Of a DNA stretch of 64,000 nt, positions 1 to 10,215 are shown in pieces. Each line of letters opens with the position of its first letter. Position 1 is the first letter of the stretch. The stretch spans positions 21,972,251-22,036,250 of the forward strand of contig OX463863.1 of assembly GCA_949825065.1 (NCBI GenBank), given 5' to 3'. The notes under the pieces were generated by a model, which was not told the DNA's origin, made no database searches, and was given only the letters and a program-made list of their open reading frames with translations. A program made the position numbers and the translations under genes. The stretch is from Odontocerum albicorne (Eukaryota > Arthropoda > Insecta > Trichoptera > Odontoceridae).

Positions 1-63
1 CACAATAGTTTAACAATGAGTTAATAATACGTTTACCCTTTTACGCAGAGAAACATTAAACTA

Positions 64-952
64 CTACCTTGATCATAAAGTTTTAGGACCGGCCACTGTG
101 TGGCGCTGTCAGTCACTCGATTGGAATTGTTTTTTGTTAGGTTACCACATCTATCATTGACACTTCCCTTCTGATTTCAGCATCATAGCTTGACATTTGT
201 AAAAGTTAAGCTGTACTGAGTACATCTACCTTTGTGCGTGTTTTTGATTTTTTACAAGTTTGAAAATGGCATCAACGAGTTTGCATTAAATTTTGTGTGA
301 AAAATGGATTGAACGGTTCGCAGACCTTGGAAATGATGGAGAAGTGTTTTTCGGTGGCACGAATGCTTCAGAAGTGGTCGTGAGTCGGTCGAGGATGACG
401 AACGCAGTGGCAGTCGAAAACTGATGAAAACATCGATAAAATCAAAGAAATGTTGTCCGAAAACCACAAATTTACCATCAGAGAGCTGGCAGAAGACTTG
501 AACATCGCTTATGGATCCGCTCAAGACATTTTGGTTAGTGATTTGGGCCTTAGACGTGTCGCTGCAAAACTGGTGCCGAAAGACCTCAATTTCATGCAAA
601 AAAAGGACCGCGTTGAAATCGCGAAAGACACGATTTCCATGAGTTTTTGACCAAAAACTATCCAGCAGCCTTTGAATTCACCTGGTCTGGCTCGCTGCGA
701 CTTTTTCCTGTTCAACCGACTTAAAAAACCGTTTCGCGGAACGCGTTACAGCACCCGAGAGGATGTCATGAAAAAATCGAAGACGGCTCTGATGGACATA
801 CCGAAAATGGAGTACCAGCGGTGTTTCGAGGATTGGATCAAGTGCGTTGCAATCGATGGGGAGTACTTTAAAGGGGACCATATCGATTTTGATGAATTAA
901 CTTGTATTTTCGATGTTATGAATAAAGTCCTAAAACTTTTTGATCAAGGTAG
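64..952 (+). mobile_element. Internally deleted mariner element
   Basis: The ends carry about 27-bp inverted repeats: CTACCTTGATCATAAAG at 64-80 and its near mirror ending at 952. They are flanked by TA target duplications at 62-63 and 953-954. Length is 889 bp, against about 1.3 kb for an intact mariner. The interior keeps the N-terminal helix-turn-helix half of the transposase and a piece near the third catalytic Asp, so it is a non-autonomous deletion derivative. A sister copy sits at the same relative site upstream of gene B (52200-52947), while genes A and C have empty sites. Confidence 0.9.
266..902 (+). pseudogene. Mariner transposase remnant (SETMAR/mauritiana-like)
   Basis: From about 266 the frame is broken by stops and frameshifts. 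The stretch 450-650 reads as a mariner second helix-turn-helix, including TIRELAEDLNIAYGS and RRVAAKLVPKDL. After a deletion removing the first two catalytic Asp residues, 672-905 resumes with the region around the third Asp, followed by FFLFNRLKKPFRGTRYSTRE. The usual proline-aspartate there has become PGLARCD, so the catalytic residue is lost as well. No functional product is expected. Confidence 0.85.
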
Positions 953-1023
953 TATATTCAATGTCCGATATAAGTAAATGAAACCTTTCGTGACATGATA
1001 ATCTTTTTTTGTTTTTTACAAGA

Positions 1024-1170
1024 CACGACTTGCTTGTGCTCCCCTGATGATGAGGTGTGCACCTTGAAACTGGTAGGGTTATACCATTACATAAAGTGGT
1101 ATAAACAGCGTTTGATAAAACAAATAACAATGTCTTTAAACCTCCACAAATTTAATTCCCTAACTATAAA
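1024..1170 (+). repeat. Penelope-like 3' fragment with hammerhead-like motif (U1 copy)
   Basis: This stretch holds a CTGATGA box (1044-1050), a short stem (AGGT/ACCT, 1053-1064), a GAAA box (1066-1069) and GTAGGG (1073-1078). The same block recurs upstream of gene A (37611-37655) and gene C (57058-57106, minus), and just downstream of a GIY-YIG reading frame at 46971-47013 (minus). That last location is why I assign it to a Penelope-like element. Confidence 0.45.
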
Positions 1171-1174
1171 TAAT

Positions 1175-1602
1175 ATCTGTACCCTAGAGGATAAACCACG
1201 GAACTCACTTTGCACCCTAGCGGATAAACGTCATACATAAATTGTATGATGCAACGTCGTTTATACTCTGGGGTAAAAAAGTGACTCCCGTGGTTTATCC
1301 TCTAGGGCAGTGCTTCCCAATTACTTTCATGTAACGGCCCCCTAAATCTGAAATAATTAATTCCCGCCCCCCCCAAAAAAAACATTTTTTTTATAGTTGA
1401 AGATTTATTTGGCAATAATTATTACAATTAAAATACACATATTTATATTCAACACAAAATTATAGGAACTTGCTTAAAAACTTTTTTTTTAAATAAAAAC
1501 TATACTCACATGAATATTTGTACTTTGTACTGAATATTTTAGCGACCCCCACGAGAAATCCCGCGGCCCCCAATTTGGGAAGCACTGCTCTAGGGCACAG
1601 AT
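1175..1602. mobile_element. MITE with about 38-bp inverted repeats, split by a second MITE
   Basis: ATCTGTACCCTAGAGGATAA at 1175-1194 and its near-perfect reverse complement (ending about 1602 as GCACAGAT) form long terminal inverted repeats around a palindromic core of roughly 130 bp. The hAT MITE at 1308-1587 sits in the right repeat. The paralogous positions upstream of genes A and C (about 37740 and 56970) lack the insertion and show a run of ATAAT, so the insertion site is visible. Confidence 0.8.
1308..1587. mobile_element. hAT-type MITE with 8-bp target duplication
   Basis: The element starts CAGTGCTTCCCAA and ends TTGGGAAGCACTG, a hAT-style inverted repeat beginning CAGTG. It is flanked by the perfect 8-bp duplication CTCTAGGG (1300-1307 and 1588-1595). 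It is 280 bp long with no coding capacity and is nested in the right inverted repeat of the MITE at 1175-1602, so it is the younger of the two. Confidence 0.92.
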
Positions 1603-1703
1603 ATAATAATCTTCTTTGTTAGTGGTGTGCAGAGATTTGTTTTCCAGAGGTATTTTAAAAATATTTATGATGATGTATGAACACTAGACACATGCATTAT
1701 ACT

Positions 1704-4111
1704 TAACGTGACCATTTATTTTTTGACTCAAAACGGGACATTGGTTTATTTAAGTCAAATAACCATAGGTAGTCATTGAAAAAAAAATACTTTTTAAAGT
1801 TATATTGATGTATTTAGAAAAATTAAGATAACATTAAAGTTACTAATTGAAATCCAAAATGTTTAGTTATATTTATATTTTTCAGAGGAACAAATTTGTT
1901 TTAAAACATTTGGTGATGATTTTAAGTAGGAATGAAACTCTTGGCACGTTTTTTTTATATTGACCTTGGTAATCAACATCGCCTTTAAAACTGGAATTTG
2001 TAACTGAGTTTTCTCAGATGTCCATAATTTGTTCATCATAGAAAATACTCTTTCTACTGGAGCATTTGTAGCAGGCAAACATAAAATATATTCAATTAAA
2101 ACAGAAAAATTTTCATGCTGCAGATTGTTGGCGTGAAAATGTTTGAATACTTCCACCCAACGAGTTTCCGTGGAAACATTTTGATTATTCCATTCTGTTA
2201 CCTTTTGCGATGTAATGTAGTTAGAAATTAATGAAAATTCGTCAAAAACTTCTGTATCTTTATTACTATCAATATATTCCTTTTCAATTAGGACATCCAG
2301 AGCTTTTTGAATGTCTTCCCATGCGGGGACGTTTTTTAAATCTGCCCAAAAAAATATCTCCATTTCTTTGGTTAGAAAGCAAGTCCACTGCTCCAGATAT
2401 TCACGGCTTGTTTTATAAAATTCTGTAGCCGTCCTTTTCACAAACTCTTCATCGATACCAGTACCATTATCTTTCAATTTCACCATAAATTGACGGACTG
2501 AAAATGGGAGAAACTGATTGGTCTGTTTCTGAGTGAAATTATCTTTTAGTTGATTGATTTCTTTTGCAGCTTCAATTGCTGATACAGTCTGACCTTCAAG
2601 TTTCAATACAGCTTGATGAAAACTTGCTGACTGAGCGTGTAAAAAATAAAGCCACAATTCTGATGTGGGATCTTCAAAAAAGTTTTTTAGTAAAATGGGA
2701 CATTTTTCAATACTCAAAAAGTAGTTTTTTAATGGCTGATACATTTTTAAAACCCTTTCTAATGCAGGCATAAGAGCGAGCCATCTGGTTTTGCTATAGC
2801 CGAGCATTTGTTGATATTCCGTTTCAGTTTCGGCGCAAAACTCCTTTAGAGCTTCAACTCGAATCGTGTAAATATAAAAGAATGAATATATCTTCACAAT
2901 TATACTTTCATAATCTAAGGGTAGCCCATCTGCAGCAGATTTTACAGCATTATGAATTACATGGGCTCCACATCCAATACCTATTCATGGCTTTTTCATC
3001 AATGTTTGTCATTTTGTCAAGACATTGTTAGTTCCTCGCCTAGCTGCGCCCCCGAAATTGACGTTGGCATTGTCCCCACAAAATGCCACGACTTTTTCTG
3101 TTAAATTGTAATCTGTCAACACTTGGTTTAAATAATTGACAATAATATCTGAAGTCTCACCTGGCTGTTCTTGTAGGTCTAAAATTTTCACTTGTACACC
3201 TACGTAGGGTAGAAAAAAGCGCACTACAATAGGGTATATTTTCTTACTACCATGGTTTGAAGCGTCAGTCAAAATTGTAATACAATTCGCCGTATCAAGA
3301 TCATCTTTTAATTCTTTCATCGCTGTACGCGCCAAAACATTTACTGCAATAGCTTCTGATTTCGTACGCGCGCGTGTAAATTTCAAATCAAAACATGATT
3401 GAATTATTTTCGAAGCACAATCATTGGAGCGAAAACTGTGATTTTCTTGTATCGTGTGATAAGTCCAGACGCCTTCTGCCGCAGCGATATCCAAATCCTT
3501 TATCGTTGGCGCGTCTGATTTCTTAAAAAAATTTAACATCGAAGAACTCGAAGCGGCGGCACGGTCGGCATTTTTATGCTTTTCAGATTTTAAATGTTGT
3601 TCAATATCACCTGCACCACTATGAGAAACACTAAATTCTGTACGACACTTTTCGCATCTGACATCTGAGGGAGTATTTATTTGCCTAATAAAAGGATATT
3701 TTGCTTGTAAGCTAACATTAAACGAACACTTACGTTTTGGCATATTAACTTAGGATTCCAAAACAAAAGAAGTTAAAGAAAATTACTAATCGAGCATCAA
3801 ACAACAAAACAATGAGCGAGAAGTGAGCGAACGAAAACTCTGTCAAATAACAATAATAAGCCAAAGCGCGCGCGAACGTTGGCATCCTCGGCTACTCTCG
3901 GTTATCGTCGCGTCAACGGACGACGCGGTCGGTCTTGCTCTCGCACACTGCTCGCGTCCAGCCGACCGTACGGTAAGCTTTGGTTCCTCAATTTTCGCGC
4001 GGATTCCGAAAACGGGACAATTTTGCGTCCGAGAATTTATTTCGGGGACACCGGGACTCGTAATTATAAAATGGGACAGTCCCGTTCAAAACGGGACGTC
4101 TGGTCAAGTTA
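1704..4111 (-). mobile_element. hAT transposon, near full length
   Basis: Inverted ends TAACGTGACCA (1704-1714) and TGGTCAAGTTA (ending 4111) enclose a 2.4-kb element with one minus-strand transposase. The flanks are ATTATACT (1696-1703) and GGTATACT (4112-4119), an 8-bp duplication with two mismatches. Comparison with the unbroken paralog at about 37850 confirms the insertion point. Short ACGGGAC-type subterminal repeats occur near both ends (about 1733 and 4010-4100), possible transposase sites. The 3760-4000 segment is GC- and CG-rich compared with its surroundings and is probably the element's own promoter and leader. Confidence 0.88.
1863..3743 (-). pseudogene. hAT transposase (BED finger, RNase H-like, C-terminal dimerisation domain) with two stops
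   Basis: The frame opens MPKRKCSFNVSL at 3743 and runs 244 codons to a TGA at about 3006-3008. A second TGA lies at about 2991, and the same frame then continues to 1863, giving about 626 codons in all. A BED-type zinc finger with CEKC and a paired-histidine segment occupies residues 33-56. The RNase H-like catalytic core is in the middle. The hAT C-terminal dimerisation motif with PVERVFSMMNK lies near the end. Apart from the two in-frame stops the protein is well preserved, so inactivation may be fairly recent. It acted by cut-and-paste transposition, but no active product is expected from this copy. Confidence 0.9.
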
Positions 4112-4512
4112 GGTATACTACATCTAAAGCTTAATGTGTTACTGCCACACATCAGAAGAGTTTTAAATGTGTTTTTGTAGTTTGTCTGGACTTGGTAATT
4201 TTACTGCGGTTTTCTTACCAAATATGTTTTTCTGAACATATGCAAATGCGGAGTAGTACCTTATCTAATGGTCACAACCACTACCTTCCTATCGTTACAC
4301 TCAACTTATATAAACTTAGTTTGTAATATTGTCATTGGTCAATTATACCAAATTCAAACACAGATTTAGATACCCCTTAAGGGTGTCTGCTATCTAAATG
4401 GTGCTATATACATTGTCATTTTATAACAATAAGAACAGAGTTACAATTTAACAGATGGCATAGTATTTGTTCACAGAATAAAACAATAATTAAAAACACA
4501 AAGTACAACAAT

Positions 4513-4701
4513 TCAATCAAGTAATTTGTCCAATGCTGTTAAGCCGAAAAGGAATATATACAGTGACGGTGAAGTGAAAATGAAACACAACATTAATGCA
4601 GAAGCTACTGCGTGACGTGAGGATTCTAATTTAGAAAGTCGTCCAATTGAAGTAAAACAAGTCCACAAGCGCAATGTAGGTACTTGCAAAGTTAGAATCA
4701 T
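4513..4701 (-). CDS. Conserved small ORF of unknown function upstream of the zinc-finger gene
   Basis: I do not recognise this 62-codon frame. It starts MILTLQVPTLRLWTCF, carries IGRLSKLESSRHAVASA in the middle and ends with a hydrophobic stretch. A closely similar frame is open at 56239-56427 (plus, upstream of gene C) and at 53083-53259 (minus, upstream of gene B). In each case it is on the same strand as the neighbouring zinc-finger gene and 2.5 kb or less from exon 1 where that exon is visible. The paralogs are young enough that open frames could persist by chance, so coding status is uncertain. It could also be part of an old repeat. Confidence 0.25.
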   Translation of the reverse strand: MILTLQVPTLRLWTCFTSIGRLSKLESSRHAVASALMLCFIFTSPSLYIFLFGLTALDKLLD

Positions 4702-5539
4702 TTATTTTTATTTCACAGATTATCAAAACAAATGAAAATAAATTTGCTGTCATTGTCGAAATTGACCTTTTTAGTGACAATTTACAAGTCTCAAGGAGTG
4801 GTGGACAGCCTACCGGGTGGGCAGGTTTGCGTTTCCACTGAAGAAGGGTGGTAAGTATTTGTTTTTATACAGGCGTTATGTGTGTCTCTTCGCTGAATGA
4901 TGTTATTGTTAAAACAGGAAGAAGTTATCTGGTGTGGAAGGATTTCTTAAGTTGTCGTGGGGAAATTGTCTTCCCCACTCAGAGAGCTCGCAGCATTCCC
5001 AAGAAAGAAGTTAATTCTCTGTAATGGGAAAAAAGCAAATCTGGCAAGGAAGATATTAGTGAACAGCATTTTTTTCCATTCAATCTAGTCCTGTCATCTT
5101 GAAAATAGAGAGGATCTTCATGCAGCTATTCACTGATTCAAATTAACTTTGAATGGAATATATATATTTTTTTAAATAACATAAAAATGTAATTTTTCGT
5201 ATAAAGTAAGTAGATTTTGAACCAAACAACTTGATTTTATTGTAAAAGAACTAATATAGTTTATGGTAAAAAGTGTCAAACCTCTATTGTACTGATGTAA
5301 CGCTATCCCAGCAGATCAACTGTCAAAATGAACTGAGGTAAAAGTGTGCCTTTTTAAAACACAAAATGTCACTTTATCAAGCAGCGCACACTGATATACT
5401 ATCACCGTGGAACGGTAAGAACGAACCTCTAAATCAATAACACGATCAACTCACAAAAACCAAAAGATTAACAAAATAAACCGCATATTTTTAATACCTA
5501 ATGGACAGATCAATGCGACAGCAATAACACAATTTTTTT

Positions 5540-5835
5540 CTGCATAATGGCCATGCATTCCTATATCTGATGGAGTATACGCAGTGACTTCATCTTGGCC
5601 GTGAACGTAAGGTATGGAGTATTCGCCAGACACGCGGTGTCTTCTTGAATAATGGCCGTGAATTCCTCTATACGATGGAATATACGCCAGTGTCAAGTGA
5701 AGTTTGATCGACAGTTCTTCGTGAATATTGGCCGTGAACTCCTATATATGAAGGATAGACGCCATTCTCTCTCTCTCTCTCTTTGAATAATGGCCGTGAA
5801 CTCCTATATATGGAGGAGTATACGCAATAGACGCC
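5540..5835. repeat. Cluster of about 45-bp GAATAATGGCCGTGAA motifs
   Basis: Four diverged copies begin near 5542, 5646, 5722 and 5785, each roughly AATAATGGCCGTGAA, then a CCTATATATG-like core, then GTATACGCC. A CT dinucleotide run at 5765-5783 separates two of them. The cluster recurs in the other upstream regions (39060-39210, 54100-54240, 54940-55400). No coding function is visible. Confidence 0.6.
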
Positions 5836-6649
5836 ATTGTCAAATTATTTTGGTTTACACTCCATAGAAAAAAACCATAGACTCAAATTCTCGCTCTTTA
5901 GCACAGATTGCATTAGTGGATGGAACACTAGTAAATTGCTTACATAAATACTTTGTTTTATTCAGGTCAGAGATTCCAAGATCAAATGTTTTTAAGTAAA
6001 TATTAAATTATAGAGTTGCACTGACAAAAAAAAATTAAAGAGTCGTTTTTGTTTTAATTATGATTGAGGGATCGCCGAGATATTAAAAACATTAAAAACC
6101 ATTATTCACAAGTGGAAGCTGAATGAAATGAAGACTTGATTCCTCTGCCAACCACAAAATTGAAACATTGTAGCATGACTATTCAAGTCAATAAATAATA
6201 ATGTGTTTACCTGTCACTAAGTGATTCTTTATCGCAGACAAAGCTACTGAACCATGATTCTGTTATTACATCTTATGGAAATTATTTATTAAAACATTGC
6301 TGATATTTATAATTACACATTTATAGATATTTTCTTTGATAGTATATATTTTTTTCTTTCCTTACGGTTCGTTGCAAAATATCCAGAAATAAAGTACATT
6401 CTTGAATTAGCTTCAAAGCTATTCTGTGAAGATTATCAACAATCCACGCAGTTTTGTTAGAAATAAAAAGAATATTAATTCAGCCAGTGTTTTGAATGGT
6501 GCAACATAACAGAGGCTATAAAACTGATACTAAAATATAACACTTGAAAAAATATTCTCAAAGTTATGAAAAATAATAACATGTTCTTCTGCTTTTCTGA
6601 AAAATTAATTTCTCGATTGCTTTAATATATAAAAAAATATTCCACAATT

Positions 6650-7280
6650 TAAGCATTTTGAAGGTTTTAGGAAATTATAATTCCTTTCATGAGATATTAA
6701 ATAACGTTTTTCGTAGAACTGAGTCATTCCATAATTTCCATATTGTTAAGGGCGCTACGAATAGTCAAATAGTGTTTCAAACTTGTATTTTTTTAAAAGC
6801 ACTTTCCCACACTATCCACAGCTGTAGGGTTTCTATCCAATAAGAATATTTTCACGAGATTTAAAATCTTTTGTTTCGAAAACCTATTTGCGTAATAATC
6901 ACAACCAAGGCCTTTCTCTCCACTGTGAATCCGATTATGAGTGTTAATAGTTTTTTTCTGAAAATCTTATCATTTTGTCCACAGCTGAAGAGCTTTGCTC
7001 CTCTACAAATCCTTTCATGACGTTTTAAATAACTCTTTCTTCAGATTTTTTTACACGCAAATTCCACATCTGTAGGCTTTAGTTTCTTTCTAGTATAATT
7101 ACTTGAATGGCATATTAAGAAAAAAAAATAATGTTTTTGCACAATTCATACATTTGTAGGGCTTCGCTCCACTATGATTCCTTTTGTGAGATTTCGTGAA
7201 CATCGTTTTTGGCAATGCCTGAACAATTTCTACAACCACAGGGCATAGTTATTATTTTTATAGTATTTTAAACATAGTTG
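6650..7280 (-). pseudogene. Decayed C2H2 zinc-finger exon (D')
   Basis: Read on the minus strand, this stretch keeps finger spacing and linker-like words (GEKPY-type and CG-C pairs) but has many stops and indels. Its right end (about 7230-7262) resembles the first finger of the intact genes, so the exon began near 7280. The segment 6677-7046 is an inverted copy of about 16633-16978. No product is expected. Confidence 0.7.
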
Positions 7281-7359
7281 TGTGAATAGCTAACTTATTA
7301 AATTTGAACTGTTTGAGAACATGTTTCACGAGTTAGAGCGCCCTGGGAGAGAGTTTGGT

Positions 7360-7670
7360 CTCTAAATGGAGCTATGTAAGTTCTCCTTTTTGTATTATTA
7401 TGCAATAATATTATTATTAAAGAGGTACAATTAAATAGATGGCAATAATATTTTTCCATAATGTATAATAATAATTCTAACCATAAAATACCAAAAAATC
7501 TATTATATAATTAACCTAATGCCGTTAAGCCGAAAAGGACACAAATGATACCGTGACGGTGAAGTAAAAATGACACATAACACATTTGCAGAAGCTACTG
7601 CGTGACGTGAGTATTCCAATTTAGAAGAACGTCCCCGAACTTGCAATATTCAGATATTTTATTTTTCTCA
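7360..7670 (-). repeat. Partial copy of the zinc-finger gene upstream region
   Basis: This stretch matches about 4420-4700, including the words GTTAAGCCGAAAAGG and GCAGAAGCTACTGCGTGACG, in the same orientation. The small ORF found in other copies is broken here. Between 7280 and 7360, and from 7670 to 7800, I see nothing recognisable. Confidence 0.6.
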
Positions 7671-7804
7671 AATACATTTACGGAGGTGATAACTGCGCCA
7701 CCGATTCTTAAGCACGCGGCCCGACAATCTTCTCGAGTCACATCGTACCAGCTACACAGCTCTGCCATATTAAGATGAGATATGTCTGAGAGAGAGAGAG
7801 TTGT

Positions 7805-8040
7805 GTCGGGCTCATTATCAGCTCAGACTTATGAACTGAGTTCAAGTCAAAGAAATGAGGTTTCATGTTGCTGATAATATATAAGATATATTATCTATTT
7901 ATTTTATTTAGAAGATTTGATCTTGTATGTTTTTTCGTAGATCTTCAGGCCCAGGCATCTTAAGATACATTCAATAAAGATATGTCCTCTGTCACGAGTT
8001 CACAAAAGCAATAAATCGACGTGGCCTTTTAAATTGATTA
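7805..8040 (+). pseudogene. Decayed exon 2 of a plus-strand zinc-finger paralog (D)
   Basis: The segment aligns with the end of intron 1 and exon 2 of gene C (57865-58080). It keeps the splice-acceptor stretch TTTTTTCGTAG (AG at 7939-7940) followed by a frame related to the AQPSY...FNKEI part of exon 2. A stop appears soon after (AGCAATAA). The rest of the exon is lost, and a mariner interrupts the unit at 8085. Confidence 0.65.
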
Positions 8041-8084
8041 AAAATTATCCATAAAAGTAATTGCGAGTGAGTATTTGCCATGTA

Positions 8085-9016
8085 CGAGGCATATCCAGAA
8101 AGTAAGTGTACTGAATTTTTGTAGGCTACAATTTTTTTTATTTAAACAAAAAAATTACGTGGTTACCGTAGTACATATGTAAGCTATTTTTCAACATAGT
8201 CGCCATTCCTCTCAATGCAGGTGGTGAAGCGGGGTATATACTTTTTGATGCCTTCCTCGAAGTAGTTTCCCGCCAACCTCTCCGTCCACTTCTCCACCTC
8301 CTCCTTTACCTCCTCGTCGGTTGAAAACCTTTTTCCACCCATGTGCAGCTTCAGGGAGGTAAAGAGATAGTAATCTGAAGGTGCTAGGTCAGGGGAATGC
8401 GCGGGATGATTCAGGACATCCCATTTAAACAAGGCGAGCAGTTCCGTCTCTCATTGTTGTGCAGCAGGCAGACTCCCTTTGTCAGCATGCCTCTCCTCTT
8501 GTTCTGAATCGCCCTCCGCAATTTTTTTAGGGTCTCACAGTATCTTGCAGAGTTGATGGTCTCCCTTTGAGGCATATATTCAATTAAAATTATGCCTTGA
8601 CAGTCACAAAACACGGATGCCATGATTTTCTTGGCTGAAATTGTGGTTTTGAACTTTTTAGCGGAGGATGAAGAGGTGTGACGCCACTGTTGAGACTGCC
8701 TTTTGGTTTCAGGCGTGTAGTGTGCAACCCAAGTTTCATCTCCAGTAACGATGGAGCGGAGAAATTCATCTCCATAGAGTTTGCAGCGCCTCAAAAACTC
8801 TTGCCCGGCCTCCACTCGATTCAACTTGGCGGGAGATGGGGTTTACATTTTTCACAAAACGTGTTGTCGCGTCGACACTTCTCAACGTACTGACCTCGAA
8901 CTGGTCTCGTTGCGGAAGGGAAGGGTCAGGCTACACGGAAGCATAGCCAACACGTCGAAAATAAAATCCATCCGGTCGTGAGAGCCTCAGTACACTTACT
9001 TTGTGGATACGCCTCG
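8085..9016 (-). mobile_element. Mariner element, second family, N-terminally deleted
   Basis: Inverted ends CGAGGCATATCCAGAAAGTA (8085) and the mirror of CGAGGCGTATCCACAAAGTA (ending 9016) are flanked by TA duplications at 8083-8084 and 9017-9018. Length is 932 bp. The repeats and transposase differ from those of the mariner at 64-952, so this is a separate family. It inserted in intron or exon sequence of the decayed paralog D. Confidence 0.9.
8184..8824 (-). pseudogene. Mariner transposase catalytic domain, broken
   Basis: Two overlapping frames (8411-8824, then 8184-8432) together cover the catalytic half. VTGDETWVAHYTPETKRQS contains the first Asp. The second catalytic site reads LLHNNE, with Asp changed to Asn. 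HSPDLAPSDYYLF in the second frame holds the third Asp, in the D,34D mariner arrangement. A frameshift near 8420 joins them, and the N-terminal DNA-binding half is deleted, so the gene is inactive. Confidence 0.88.
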
Positions 9017-9039
9017 TATTATGAATACATTTTGGCTTA

Positions 9040-9335
9040 CCCATTAAATTCTTAACAACATAATCTTAATATGGTTTGAAACAGAACTCAAGTTAATGCT
9101 TTAGCACAAAATATTTTTTTTTTATCATAACCCTGTAGAAATATCCACTGTTAATAGTTCAATACAAGTTAATCTTTGCATAAGTCAAAGAACTCAAATT
9201 CTAAAAATGATTCAATACAAAAAATCTAGGATCTATCTTATAAACCCTTCAATGTTGAAAAAAAAATTTATCTGAGATTTTTTAATTAATTTTCACCTGA
9301 TCTTAGTTCAGGTGATAAGTGTGACCAAATTTGGA
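9040..9335 (+). pseudogene. Intron 2 remnant and lost exon 3 start of paralog D
   Basis: Bases 9070-9230 match intron 2 of gene C (58320-58470). At 9301-9311 the acceptor TTCAG precedes GTGATAAGTG, where the working genes have GTGATATGAGC; the ATG has become AAG. Fingers are not recognisable beyond about 9335. From there to 9495 I see only AT-rich sequence. Confidence 0.6.
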
Positions 9336-9498
9336 GAGAAAAGCAGTGAAAACCATTATGAATGATTTATTTAAATGTATAATTTTTAATTACAGCAATG
9401 TTTTCATTAAGAATTTTAATTAATTTATTTATATAATTTACGACTTAACAGTGTCTTTTATATAGAAATGAACATATGACAAGTTATACAAGTACTTA

Positions 9499-9834
9499 AC
9501 CCAACAAGTACAGGAGATACAACAAGCAGTACTAATAATTACCTAACATGTACAGGAGATACAACAAGCAGTACTAATAATTACCTAACATGTACAGGAG
9601 ATACAACAAGCAGTACTAATAATAACCTAACATGTACAGGAGATACAACAAGCAGTACTAATAATAACCTAACATGTACAGGAGATACAACAAGCAGTAC
9701 TAATAATAACCTAACATGTACAGGAGATACAACAAGCAGTACTAATAATAACCTAACATGTACAGGAGATACAACAAGCAGTACTAATAATAACCTAACA
9801 TGTACAGGAGATACAACAAGCAGTACTAATAATA
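9499..9834. repeat. 42-bp minisatellite, about 8 copies
   Basis: Units of 42 bp contain ACATGTACAGGAGATACAAC and then CAGTACTAATAAT. Starts at 9499 (a variant), 9541, 9583, 9625, 9667, 9709, 9751 and 9793 give about 336 bp. Copies 3-8 differ very little, so expansion is recent. The unit is 14 codons with no stop in one plus frame (TCTGDTTSSTNNNL), but there is no start codon and a stop lies just upstream, so coding is unlikely. From 9835 to 9935 I see only AT-rich sequence. Confidence 0.95.
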
Positions 9835-9934
9835 AAGAGAGTTATTACAAAGTCATTCTTTGAAATTATTTTATATTAATATTAATATATACAATGAAAT
9901 GAAAAATCGAGATAAAGTTCATGAAATCTTTATT

Positions 9935-10215
9935 AAATCAAATTCATACATTAAAACCAAAATAATTATGTTTAGTCATAACCTGAATTAAAAAATTCGA
10001 CACCCAAAAAAGTAGACTCGTTTTCTGCCAATTCAACATAGAACTCGTCTTCGCTGTCGCAGCTTCTATCATTTAGATTTATGATGAGGTCATTCATATT
10101 CCCGTATAGTGTATAACCTTGGTCATAGTATTTCTTTCCTATTTTTTCTACATGTTGGCAACAATTTCTCCAATTTTCAGTGCTTATGGCACTGAATGCA
10201 TGTTCGGCGAGCTCT
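9935..10215 (-). pseudogene. C-terminus of an IS630/Tc1-like DDE transposase
   Basis: On the minus strand the frame ending at 9972 reads AISTENWRNCCQHVEKI, later LIINLNDR and an acidic tail (SCDSEDEF). This is the usual C-terminal end of IS630-like DDE endonucleases found in arthropod transposons: a Trp-containing helix, then a short IINL strand and an acidic tail. The rest of the gene is missing, cut off where the LINE begins at about 10215. The stretch 9935-9985 recurs at about 16135-16180. The family assignment is from memory of the pattern and is moderate. Confidence 0.5.

Larger units (their letters stand above)
1..6650 (-). repeat. Upstream region of an off-window zinc-finger gene (unit U1)
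   Basis: Bases 1-63 match the sequence just upstream of exon 1 in genes A (about 37.48 kb), B (about 52.14 kb) and C (about 57.2 kb), so a minus-strand family member should begin just left of the window. Homology to the other upstream regions continues through 960-1700, 4112-4800, 4800-5450 and 5450-6650, broken by younger insertions listed separately (mariner, nested MITEs, hAT). Apart from those insertions and a small conserved ORF at 4513-4701, I see no gene in this stretch. Confidence 0.7.

Noticed and set aside
7765..7800. GA-rich runs (also CT runs near 5768, 54930 and 55195) as regulatory GAGA sites
   Set aside because: Short dinucleotide runs that vary in length between paralogs. Microsatellite slippage explains them without invoking a factor.
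10180..10215. Upstream ATG extending the LINE frame to 10180
   Set aside because: This part lies in the decayed IS630-like transposase sequence; endonuclease similarity begins at FTVAQWNVRSLN.
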